Below, piece after piece: positions 56,434 through 64,000 of a DNA stretch of 64,000 bases. The DNA is from Bifidobacterium olomucense. GTDB taxonomy: Bacteria > Actinomycetota > Actinomycetes > Actinomycetales > Bifidobacteriaceae. Made by a program: the position numbers and the translations under genes. The number at the start of each line of letters is the position of its first letter. Within the stretch, counting starts at the first letter, position 1. The stretch is from assembly GCF_012932375.1 (NCBI RefSeq), contig NZ_JAAIIG010000005.1:149291-213290 (forward strand), given 5' to 3'. The notes beneath the pieces were generated by a model. The model saw nothing but the letters and a program-made list of their open reading frames with translations. It did not search any database and was not told where the DNA came from.

Positions 56434-56692
56434 ACCGGGACAGATTTGACTGTCCCGGTAGCTTGATTCGGTTCTTTTTGCAGAACCGGGACGAACGTAA
56501 AGAGAAGACGTATATATTCCCTGATCAGGAAGCTTGAAATCTCAACGTTTCTGGGATCGTGTTCCGTGCTGATTGATGCTTGCGGGAGCCTGAAACTGTC
56601 CCGGTTCCGTATAACAAGGCGAAATGCTGAACCGGGACAGCGGAAAATGTCCCGGTAGCTTCGTCAAACGATTGTCTAGACCACCGGGACAG
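56434..56692. repeat. Cluster of six ACCGGGACAG/CTGTCCCGGT motifs
   Basis: Forward copies near 56434, 56485, 56631 and 56683 and inverted copies near 56450, 56597 and 56649, several forming perfect hairpins, two of them followed by GGTAGCTT. The cluster lies in the 1.3-kb gap between nusG and dnaE (55713-57055), in which no protein-coding gene could be supported. Confidence 0.88.
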
Positions 56693-57055
56693 CGATCGTG
56701 CATGCCGCGCACATCCGATGCCGGAATCCGGCCGTTTTCTCCTCGTCGTGCGGCCGCCGCCGGTTCTCATCCTTGTATGCCCGGAAACGGGCGAGCCATC
56801 GACCATGAGCACTAAGTCCACGACATGCCTTGCAGCCCCATGAACCCCCATGAACCCCCCATGAAAGCCGAGCCTCAAATACAAGCACCACGCCCAGTTC
56901 CTCAATAGTCCCTCAACACCATCAAGCTGTATTCCTATCGGCGATTAATCGGCGCATATTCCCAGTGCTTCCTGGCGTCGAGGACATTGTGCTGTCGGCG
57001 GTTACCGACGTTATCGGCGGGATGGCCGACAGGTCTATGCGGTATCGTGGAACGC

Positions 57056-60000
57056 ATGGCTGAATCGGGGAACTTCGTACATCTGCACAATCACACGCAT
57101 TATTCGCTGCTGGACGGCGCATCGAAGATCCCGGCGCTGGCCAAGCGCGCGGCGGAACTCGGTATGCCGGCCGTTGGCATCACGGACCACGGCAACATGC
57201 ACGGCGCGTACGAAATGTACACCAACTGCGTATCCAACGGCGTCAAACCCATCATCGGCATCGAAGCGTATGTGACGCCGGAAACCGCGCGTCAAGACAA
57301 GTCGCGCGTGCACTGGGGCACCGAAGCCCAGCGTCGCGACGACGTGTCCGGCGGCGGTCTGATCACCCACATGACCATGTGGGCGGAAAACGACGAAGGC
57401 CTGGTCAATCTCATCAAAGCGTCCTCCGTGGCCAACCTTGAAGGTCGTGTCATGCGTTACCCGCGTATGGACAAGGAAGTGCTCTCCACCTATTCCAAAG
57501 GCGTGATCGCCTCCTCCGGCTGCCCGTCCGGCATCATCCAGACCCGTCTGCGACTGGGGCAGTTTGACGAAGCATTACGTGCGGCCGGCGAATTCCAGGA
57601 CATTTTCGGCAAGGACAATTTCTTCATCGAACTGATGGACCACGGTCTGAGCATCGAAACCCAGGTGACCAAGGACCTGCTGACCATCGCCAAGAAGCTC
57701 AACGCACCATTGCTGGCCACCAACGATTCCCACTACGTGCATGCCGAGGACGCGGGTGCCCAGGATGCCATGCTGTGCATCAACTCCGGCTCCCGACTGG
57801 ACGACCCCGACCGATTCAAGTTCGACGGCACCGGCTACTACATCAAAACGGCCGAAGACATGCGCGCCCTGTTCAAGGAGTTTCCCGAAGCTTGCGACAA
57901 TACGCTACGGATCGCCGAACGCTGCAACGTGATGTTCGACGATCACGAGGATGGCGCGTTCATGCCGAAGTTCCCCTGCCCGGAAGGCTGGGATGAAACA
58001 TCCCTGTTCCTCAAGAAGGTTGAAGAAGGCCTGGAGAAGCGCTACGACGGCAACCCGCCGATCGAAGTGCTCAAGCAAGCCGACTACGAGTGCGGCGTGA
58101 TCTGCCAGATGCAGTTCTGCGGCTACTTCCTCGTGGTGGCCGACTATATCCAGTGGGCCAAAGACCACGGCATCATGGTGGGCCCGGGTCGAGGCTCGGC
58201 CGCAGGTGCGATGGTCGCCTACGCAATGGGCATCACCGAGCTCGACCCCCTGAAGCATGGTCTGATCTTCGAACGATTCCTCAACCCGGAGCGTGTCTCC
58301 CTGCCGGATATCGACGTGGACTTCGACCCCGAAGGCCGCGGCCGGGTCATCGAATACTGCGGTGAAAAATACGGCACCGACAAGGTCGCGCAGTGCGTGA
58401 TCTACGGCACCATCAAAACCAAACAGGCCCTCAAGGATTCCGCCCGCATCATGGGCTACGAGTTCTCCGTGGGCGAGAAGGTCACCAAGGCGCTGCCTCC
58501 CGCGGCCACGGGCGGCAAAGACATCAGTCTGCACGACATTTTCGATCCGGCCGCCAAACGTTATGCCGAGGCCCGCGAATTCCGCGAAATGTACGATTCC
58601 GATCCGGATGCGCGCCGCATCACCGACGAAGCCAAGGGCATCGAGGGCCTGATCCGTCAGACCGGTGTGCATGCATGCGCCACGATCATGGGTAGCGCGC
58701 CGATCACGGACACCAGCCCGCTACTGGAACGTACCGATGGCACCATCACCACCACCTTCGAATACCATACGTGCGAAACGTTGGGTCTGGTCAAGATGGA
58801 CTTCCTGGGCCTGTCCAACTTGACGGTGATCCACGACACGCTGCGCAACATCGAAGCCAACGGCAAGCCGCCCATCGATTACACAAAGATCCCGTTGGAC
58901 GATAAGCCCACCTACGAGCTGCTGTCCCGAGGGGACACGCTCGGCGTCTTCCAGCTCGATTCCGACGGCATGCGATCCCTGCTCAAAACGTTGAAGCCGG
59001 ATAACTTCAACGATATTTCCGCACTGATCGCCCTGTACCGACCGGGCCCGATGTCGATGGATTCGCACACCAACTACGCCAAGCGCAAGAACGGTCTGCA
59101 GAAGATCACGCCGATCCACCCCGAGCTTGAGGAACCGCTGAAGCAGGTGTTGGACGAGACGTACGGTCTGATCATCTATCAGGAGCAGGTGCAGTCCGCC
59201 GCGCGAATCCTGGCCGGCTACTCGCTGGGCAAGGCAGACGTGCTGAGGCGCGCAATGGGTAAGAAGAAGCCCGAAGTGCTGGCCAAGGAGAAGGTGCCGT
59301 TCTTTGCCGGCATGAAGGAGCACGGCTATTCCGAGGAAGCGGCCACCGCCGTGTGGGATATTCTGGTCCCGTTCTCCGGCTACGCGTTCAACAAGGCGCA
59401 CTCCGCCGCCTACGGCCTGATCTCCTACTGGACCGCGTATCTCAAAACCCATTATCCGGTCGAATTCATGGCCGCCCTGTTGCAGGGCGCGGCCACGAAC
59501 AAAGACAAAACCGCCCTGTATTTGGGCGAAGCGCGCCGCATGGGCATTCAGGTGCTTTCGCCGGACGTCAACGAATCGGTCTACGAATACTCCGCAGTCG
59601 GCGACGTGGTGCGATTCGGTCTCGGTGCCATCCGTAACGTGGGTGAGAAAGCCGTGGCGGATATCATCGCCGAACGCGAAGGTTCGCGCGGCAAGTTCGT
59701 GAACTTCATGGACTTCATCCGTCGCGTGCCCCTGACCGCCCTGAACCGCCGATTGGTCGAATCGCTGATTAAGGCCGGCGCGTTCGACTCCATCGATCCG
59801 AACCGCCGCGCTTTGTTCACCGTGCATGAGGCGGCCATCGATTCGGTGGTGAGCCTGAAGCGCAAGCAGGCCGAAGGCCAGTTCGATCTGTTCTCCGACG
59901 ACGAGGACGGCGGCGCCGAGGCCATGGGCGACGCTTCCGTGAACGTGCCGGATGTCGAGGAATGGGATAAGAAAACCAAACTCAACTTCGAGCGCGAGAT

Positions 60001-60610
60001 GCTCGGCCTGTACGTGTCCGATCACCCACTCTCCGGCATGCAGGCGGTGCTCGCCGGCTTGCGCGAAATGTCGATCGCGCACCTTATCGACCGCGCCAAA
60101 ACCATGGGCGAAGGCCAGCAAGTCACGCTCGCCGGGCTGATTACCGGCGTGGACCGGCGTGTGTCCAAGAAAGGCAATCCGTGGGCGATCGTCACCATCG
60201 AAGACATGGAAAGCTCGATTCAGTGCATGTTCTTCGGCAAGGTGTACGAGGCCGCGGCCGCCGAACTTGCCGTGGATGCCGTGGTGCAGATTCGTGGGCA
60301 GGTGGAGTTGCGCGACGAAACCGTTTCGCTGCGAGCCACCGAAATGCAGGTGCCTACGTTGGAGGCGGAAGACGAACGTCCGTTGGTGATCACGTTGCCG
60401 CCGGTGGCTTTGGCCCGCGACCGAATGATGCAGCTGGGGCAGGTACTCACCAATCATCCGGGGTATTGCGAAGTCCATTTGGCGATCGCCGATGAACAGG
60501 GCAACGTCAAAATGCTGACGTTCGGTGACCGGTTCCGTGTCAAACGAGATACGTCGCTGTTCGCCGAAATCAAGATTCTGTTTGGGCCGAGCTGTTTGCC
60601 GGCCGCGTAA
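57056..60610 (+). CDS. dnaE: DNA polymerase III subunit alpha
   Basis: 1184 aa from the ATG at 57056; the longer in-frame start at 56987 is not homologous. It begins with the PHP domain (FVHLHNHTHYSLLDGASKIP, then GITDHGNMHGAYEM). The polymerase palm holds the acidic pair in LPDIDVDFDPEGRGRVIE. Further motifs are LIALYRPGPMSMDSH, LIIYQEQVQSAARILAGYSL and the helix-hairpin-helix and OB domains near the C-terminus (VTLAGLITGVDRRVSKKGNP). It is the replicative polymerase of the chromosome. The ribosome site is weak. The size is usual for DnaE1. Confidence 0.97.
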   Translation: MAESGNFVHLHNHTHYSLLDGASKIPALAKRAAELGMPAVGITDHGNMHGAYEMYTNCVSNGVKPIIGIEAYVTPETARQDKSRVHWGTEAQRRDDVSGGGLITHMTMWAENDEGLVNLIKASSVANLEGRVMRYPRMDKEVLSTYSKGVIASSGCPSGIIQTRLRLGQFDEALRAAGEFQDIFGKDNFFIELMDHGLSIETQVTKDLLTIAKKLNAPLLATNDSHYVHAEDAGAQDAMLCINSGSRLDDPDRFKFDGTGYYIKTAEDMRALFKEFPEACDNTLRIAERCNVMFDDHEDGAFMPKFPCPEGWDETSLFLKKVEEGLEKRYDGNPPIEVLKQADYECGVICQMQFCGYFLVVADYIQWAKDHGIMVGPGRGSAAGAMVAYAMGITELDPLKHGLIFERFLNPERVSLPDIDVDFDPEGRGRVIEYCGEKYGTDKVAQCVIYGTIKTKQALKDSARIMGYEFSVGEKVTKALPPAATGGKDISLHDIFDPAAKRYAEAREFREMYDSDPDARRITDEAKGIEGLIRQTGVHACATIMGSAPITDTSPLLERTDGTITTTFEYHTCETLGLVKMDFLGLSNLTVIHDTLRNIEANGKPPIDYTKIPLDDKPTYELLSRGDTLGVFQLDSDGMRSLLKTLKPDNFNDISALIALYRPGPMSMDSHTNYAKRKNGLQKITPIHPELEEPLKQVLDETYGLIIYQEQVQSAARILAGYSLGKADVLRRAMGKKKPEVLAKEKVPFFAGMKEHGYSEEAATAVWDILVPFSGYAFNKAHSAAYGLISYWTAYLKTHYPVEFMAALLQGAATNKDKTALYLGEARRMGIQVLSPDVNESVYEYSAVGDVVRFGLGAIRNVGEKAVADIIAEREGSRGKFVNFMDFIRRVPLTALNRRLVESLIKAGAFDSIDPNRRALFTVHEAAIDSVVSLKRKQAEGQFDLFSDDEDGGAEAMGDASVNVPDVEEWDKKTKLNFEREMLGLYVSDHPLSGMQAVLAGLREMSIAHLIDRAKTMGEGQQVTLAGLITGVDRRVSKKGNPWAIVTIEDMESSIQCMFFGKVYEAAAAELAVDAVVQIRGQVELRDETVSLRATEMQVPTLEAEDERPLVITLPPVALARDRMMQLGQVLTNHPGYCEVHLAIADEQGNVKMLTFGDRFRVKRDTSLFAEIKILFGPSCLPAA

Positions 60611-60629
60611 TTGTCGTAGCGTGGCCGTG

Positions 60630-61079
60630 ATGTTTCCTTATGACGATGGGCCGCGCACTACGATGGGAATCGTGACTGATTCGGATGATGAGCAACGGCA
60701 ACGTTGGGTGGCGCAGACTCTGGAGCGCTTGTCTCATTCGCAATTTCGCGCCAAATTCGTGTTGAGCGATAAGGACCGCGCCTATGCGCGGTCCAAGGGC
60801 AAAGCGGTGATCGACCGTCACGCCCATGAGATGCTGCACGATCGGGTGGGTGCCGCCGAACCGAAGAATGACGGCCGTCAGACGCCGTGGCGCGGCCATC
60901 CGGTATTCACCGCCCAGCATGCGACGGCCACCTGTTGCCGAGGCTGCATCGAGAAATGGCATCATATTCCGCAAGGACGCGCGCTGACGGACGACGAGAT
61001 CGACCGTCTTGCGAATCTGGTGATGGCGTGGATCGAACGTGACCTGATTCATCATCCGATGCATGAGCCGATGCGATAG
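60630..61079 (+). CDS. DUF4186 family protein
   Basis: 149 aa from the ATG at 60630; other starts (GTG 60621, ATG 60663, GTG 60672) are possible and no ribosome site is strong. The conserved part is LERLSHSQFRAKFVLSDKDR, then NDGRQTPWRGHPVFTAQHAT and ATCCRGCIEKWHHIPQGRAL, ending MAWIERDL. These cysteines and histidines (TCCRGCIEKWH) are the core of DUF4186 and may bind metal. The function is unknown. It begins right after dnaE but there is no known functional link. Confidence 0.85.
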   Translation: MFPYDDGPRTTMGIVTDSDDEQRQRWVAQTLERLSHSQFRAKFVLSDKDRAYARSKGKAVIDRHAHEMLHDRVGAAEPKNDGRQTPWRGHPVFTAQHATATCCRGCIEKWHHIPQGRALTDDEIDRLANLVMAWIERDLIHHPMHEPMR

Positions 61080-61252
61080 CCCGTGCGTTGGCCGATGGGA
61101 GAAGTCAGCGGAGAAGTCACATGAAGTGTAATGTTGCACAACTAATGTTGCACAACGCCGGCAATTGTCTATAGCGAGTTCAGCGATAATGCGACAAGAT
61201 GTCTGTCAAAGGGTTGACGCAATGTCAACGTACTCTCCAAAGGAGGAGTGCC

Positions 61253-63130
61253 ATGTACTATTCCAACGGTAACTATGAAGCCTTCGCCCGTCCGAAGAAG
61301 CCGGCCGGAGTCGATCAGAAGAACGCGTACATCATCGGCACGGGGCTCGCCGCGCTGTCCGCAGCCTGCTATCTGGTGCGTGACGGCCAGATGCCCGGCG
61401 ATCACATCCATATTCTCGAAAAGGAGCCGGTGCCGGGCGGCGCCTGTGACGGCGCGGACATCCCCGGCCTCGGCTACGTGATGCGCGGCGGACGCGAAAT
61501 GGACAATCATTTCGAGGTCATGTGGGATCTGTTCCGTTCGATCCCCTCCATCGAAACCGAGGGCGTGAGCGTACTGGACGAGTACTACTGGCTCAACAAG
61601 GAAGACCCGAACTATTCGCTGTGCCGCGCCACCAAGGATCTCGGTAAGGACGCCGGCTTCCAAGGCAAGTTCGGTTTGAGCGACAAAGCCTCCCAAGAGA
61701 TCATGAAGCTGTTCTTCACCCCGGATGAAGAGCTGTACGACAAGCCCATCACCGATTTCTTCGACGATGAAGTGCTGAACTCCAACTTCTGGCTGTACTG
61801 GCGCACGATGTTTGCGTTCGAAAACTGGCACTCCGCGCTGGAAATGAAGCTGTACATCAAGCGCTACATCCACCACATCGGAGGTCTGCCGGACTTTTCG
61901 GCCTTGCGTTTCACCCGATACAACCAGTACGAGTCGATGATTCTGCCGATGGTCAAGTATCTGGAAAGCCACGGTGTGGAATTCCGCTACAACACCAAGG
62001 TGGAAAACGTGGAATTCGCCATCGGTGGCGGTGATGGTCCCAAGCGCGAGCATACCGGCGTCGGCCAGGACACGATTCTGAAGATTCAGGCCATTTCCGG
62101 CGTCTTCAAGCGCAACCCGTACAGCTCGCCGACCAAGAAGCTCGCCGTGCGTCTGGACGTGGACCACGAGGGGGAGAAGTCCTCGATCGATCTGACCGCA
62201 GACGATCTGGTATTCATCACCAACGGCGGCTGCGTGGAGAACTCCACGATGGGCTCCCAGAATTCGCCGGCCGCATGGAACCCGGACCTGAAGCCGGGCG
62301 GCGGCTGGGATATGTGGCGCAACATCGCCAAGCAGGATCCCAGCTTCGGCCACCCGGACAAGTTCTGCTCCGACCCGCAGGCCACCAAGTGGATGAGCGC
62401 AACGGTCACTACGCTTGATAAGGAGATTCCGCCGTATATTCAGCGTATCTGCAAGCGCGACCCGTTCACCGGCCATGTGGTCACCGGCGGCATCGTGACG
62501 GTGACCGATTCGAATTGGCTGCTGAGCTGGACCCTCAACCGTCAGCAGCAGTTCCGCGACCAGCCCAAGGACCAGCTGTGCGTATGGGTGTACGGCCTGT
62601 TCCCGGACAAGCCCGGCAACTACGTGAAGAAGCCGATGGCCGAATGCACCGGCGAGGAGATCTGCGCCGAATGGCTCTACCACATGGGCGTGCCGACCGA
62701 CAAAATCGAGGCGCTCGCCAAGAGGCACGCCAATACGGTACCCGTGATGATGCCGTACATCACCGCGTTCTTCATGCCTCGTGCGGCTGGAGACCGACCG
62801 GACGTGGTGCCGGACGGCGCTGTGAACTTCGCGTTCCTCGGCCAGTTCGCGGAAACGCCGCGTGACACCATTTTCACTACCGAGTACTCGATGCGCACCG
62901 GCATGGAGGCGGTGTACACCCTGCTCGACGTGGATCGTGGCGTGCCGGAGGTGTGGGGCAGCGTCTACGACGTGCGCAACCTGCTCAACGCCACGGTCAA
63001 GCTACGTGACGGCAAGCCGGTAACGGATATGAAGCTCAACTTTGTGGAACGTGCGGTGCTGGGCAAGGTGCTCAAGAAGCTCGACGGCAGCGACATCGCC
63101 ACATTGCTCAGGGAATATCACGTCATCTGA
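61253..63130 (+). CDS. ohyA: Oleate hydratase (myosin-cross-reactive antigen family)
   Basis: 625 aa from the ATG at 61253, with AAAGGAGGAG upstream; an in-frame start at 61199 is rejected. FAD-binding motif AYIIGTGLAALSAACYLVRD, EKEPVPGGACDGADIPG, and the conserved MRGGREMDNHFEVMWDLF are family hallmarks, along with VFITNGGCVENSTMGSQN. It adds water to oleic or linoleic acid at the cis-9 bond giving 10-hydroxy acids and is thought to detoxify unsaturated fatty acids. It is cytosolic or membrane-associated. The last 16 bp including the stop are tandemly duplicated (63115-63146). Confidence 0.97.
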   Translation: MYYSNGNYEAFARPKKPAGVDQKNAYIIGTGLAALSAACYLVRDGQMPGDHIHILEKEPVPGGACDGADIPGLGYVMRGGREMDNHFEVMWDLFRSIPSIETEGVSVLDEYYWLNKEDPNYSLCRATKDLGKDAGFQGKFGLSDKASQEIMKLFFTPDEELYDKPITDFFDDEVLNSNFWLYWRTMFAFENWHSALEMKLYIKRYIHHIGGLPDFSALRFTRYNQYESMILPMVKYLESHGVEFRYNTKVENVEFAIGGGDGPKREHTGVGQDTILKIQAISGVFKRNPYSSPTKKLAVRLDVDHEGEKSSIDLTADDLVFITNGGCVENSTMGSQNSPAAWNPDLKPGGGWDMWRNIAKQDPSFGHPDKFCSDPQATKWMSATVTTLDKEIPPYIQRICKRDPFTGHVVTGGIVTVTDSNWLLSWTLNRQQQFRDQPKDQLCVWVYGLFPDKPGNYVKKPMAECTGEEICAEWLYHMGVPTDKIEALAKRHANTVPVMMPYITAFFMPRAAGDRPDVVPDGAVNFAFLGQFAETPRDTIFTTEYSMRTGMEAVYTLLDVDRGVPEVWGSVYDVRNLLNATVKLRDGKPVTDMKLNFVERAVLGKVLKKLDGSDIATLLREYHVI

Positions 63131-63146
63131 ATATCACGTCATCTGA
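63115..63146 (+). repeat. 16-bp tandem duplication across the oleate hydratase stop
   Basis: ATATCACGTCATCTGA occurs twice in a row; the first copy encodes the last codons and the TGA, the second is non-coding. Confidence 0.95.
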
Positions 63147-63173
63147 TCAGCTGAGAAGAAAGTAAATCCGAAT

Positions 63174-63701
63174 ATGACTGCGCCGCACATGACTGCACCG
63201 CACACCTGGACGATTCGTCACGCTACTGTTGCCGATCTCGATGCATTGGATGCGATTGAGTCGGAATGCTTCCCGCCGGCGGAAGCGGCCAGTCGCGAAA
63301 CGCTTCGCGTGCGGCTGCAGTCATATCCGGAATGTTTCTGGCTGCTGACCAAGCTGCTGACCGATGGTGAGGCTATTGCCGCGTTTATTAATGGCTTCGT
63401 CACCGATCGCCCGGATCTGGCTGACGATATGTACGATGACGCCGCACAGCACGACCCGCATGGCCGATGGCAGATGATTTTCGGAGTGGACACGGCGCCG
63501 CAGTATCAGCACCATGGCTATGCCAGCATGGTGATGCGGCAGGTGATCGAGGATTCTCGCGCTCGCGGGCGCGAAGGACTGGTACTCACCTGCAAGGACC
63601 GGCTTGTTGGCTTCTATGCACAGTTTGGTTTTCTGGATGAAGGTGTGTCCGCCTCTGTGCATGGCGGTGTGGTCTGGCGGCAGATGCGTTTGACCTTCTG
63701 A
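63174..63701 (+). CDS. GNAT family N-acetyltransferase
   Basis: 175 aa. The GNAT pattern is clear: WTIRHATVADLDALDAIESE at the start, then FINGFVTDRPDL, IFGVDTAPQYQHHGYASMVM (the acetyl-CoA loop Q-x-x-G-x-A) and KDRLVGFYAQFGFLDEG. The serotonin/arylalkylamine-acetyltransferase-like subgroup shares this spacing. The substrate is unknown. It begins with a short MTAPH repeat. It has its own start 43 bp after oleate hydratase and could be co-transcribed. Confidence 0.9.
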   Translation: MTAPHMTAPHTWTIRHATVADLDALDAIESECFPPAEAASRETLRVRLQSYPECFWLLTKLLTDGEAIAAFINGFVTDRPDLADDMYDDAAQHDPHGRWQMIFGVDTAPQYQHHGYASMVMRQVIEDSRARGREGLVLTCKDRLVGFYAQFGFLDEGVSASVHGGVVWRQMRLTF

Positions 63702-63868
63702 ATGGAAGGTGAATTAACCTGACACGCCGGTGAACGGATGTTGTTGTTACTTCCGGGCAATGGTTTCAGGAGTATTCTGGGCTGTAGAACAGCATTGAAT
63801 GGCTGTTTGCGACACGCCGAGGGAACCGCGCTGTGATGCCGGTTTCCGGGGTTTTTGCGCGCCTTGAT

Positions 63869-63897
63869 TTGCGTGATTGCCGTGGTGCGTGTAAGTT
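63869..63897 (+). promoter_or_regulatory. Candidate rRNA operon promoter
   Basis: -35 TTGCGT (63869-63874), 17-bp spacer, -10 TAAGTT (63892-63897). It lies about 80 bp upstream of the boxA-like sequence. The gap 63702-64000 holds no gene. Confidence 0.5.
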
Positions 63898-63973
63898 ATT
63901 CATCTGTTGCCGCTCGGCACGGCGGGCCTCCGCTTCCTTGATGGTTCGGGGTCGCTTGCCGGCGTGGTGGTGG

Positions 63974-63986
63974 TTTGAGAACTCAA
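63974..63986 (+). promoter_or_regulatory. boxA-like antitermination element of a 16S rRNA leader
   Basis: TTTGAGAACTCAA, followed by GAGCGTGTTTG, is the typical leader just before actinobacterial 16S rRNA genes. The window ends before the 16S gene itself, so the rRNA operon is inferred. Confidence 0.65.
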
Positions 63987-64000
63987 GAGCGTGTTTGTAC

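Noticed and set aside
56525..56905. 126-codon minus-strand ORF in the nusG-dnaE gap
   Set aside because: Overlaps ACCGGGACAG repeats, has no ribosome site and no protein-like composition.

Overview
The window reads as chromosomal DNA from a high-GC Gram-positive actinobacterium. Gene content, protein sequences, acidic extension on NusG and the run of short hairpin-rich intergenic repeats all point to Bifidobacterium, close to the B. longum/B. breve group; the species cannot be fixed by eye. Coding density is high, most genes are housekeeping genes, and there are no phage, transposase or CRISPR genes. The right edge runs into what looks like the leader of a ribosomal RNA operon.

Layout. 1-1675: two PH-domain membrane proteins (minus, the first one cut by the window edge). 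1836-5181: DUF805 membrane protein and a histidine kinase facing a LuxR-type response regulator, separated by a 3 x 120 bp repeat array. 5266-8014: CPBP membrane protease and a dihydroorotate dehydrogenase-like enzyme. 8376-13582: NADH oxidase, murA, and a TetR/MFS efflux pair with a clear operator. 13770-20312: argS-lysA-hom-thrB (lysine, threonine and methionine supply). 20537-26463: ECF-type sigma factor, a partner membrane protein and an ABC transporter (ATPase plus two permeases). 26741-29163: a Maf-Nudix fusion facing a three-gene toxin-antitoxin-like cassette. 29265-42406: a carbohydrate locus with an AraC regulator, a DUF5107/TPR protein, a CdaR-type regulator divergent from glycerate kinase, an ABC sugar importer and a GH35 beta-galactosidase. 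42597-45719: HAD hydrolase, AEC transporter, dapE. 46074-54093: RNase E/G, rplU-rpmA-obgE-proB and an aspartate aminotransferase. 54473-55712: tRNA-Trp-secE-nusG. 55713-57055: a 1.3 kb stretch with no convincing gene but dense hairpin repeats. 57056-63701: dnaE, DUF4186 protein, oleate hydratase, GNAT acetyltransferase. 63702-64000: putative rRNA operon promoter and leader.

The most unusual signal is not a gene. Several genes end in a modular, structured repeat whose first hairpin starts at the stop codon and uses the gene's own last bases as its left arm. Copies after the kinase/regulator pair, after the sugar permease and after the aminotransferase share a conserved core, while the hairpin arms change in a compensatory way from copy to copy. 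Related but distinct elements follow argS and hom. This covariation suggests selection on RNA or DNA structure. A second repeat family (core TTTTCGCACGA) appears both between genes and inside the N-terminal coding region of the MFS transporter. The carbohydrate locus is the best candidate for an uncharacterised metabolic system: it couples a GH35 galactosidase and a sugar importer with glycerate kinase and a large DUF5107/TPR protein, with matching putative AraC operator boxes in front of two separate transcription units.
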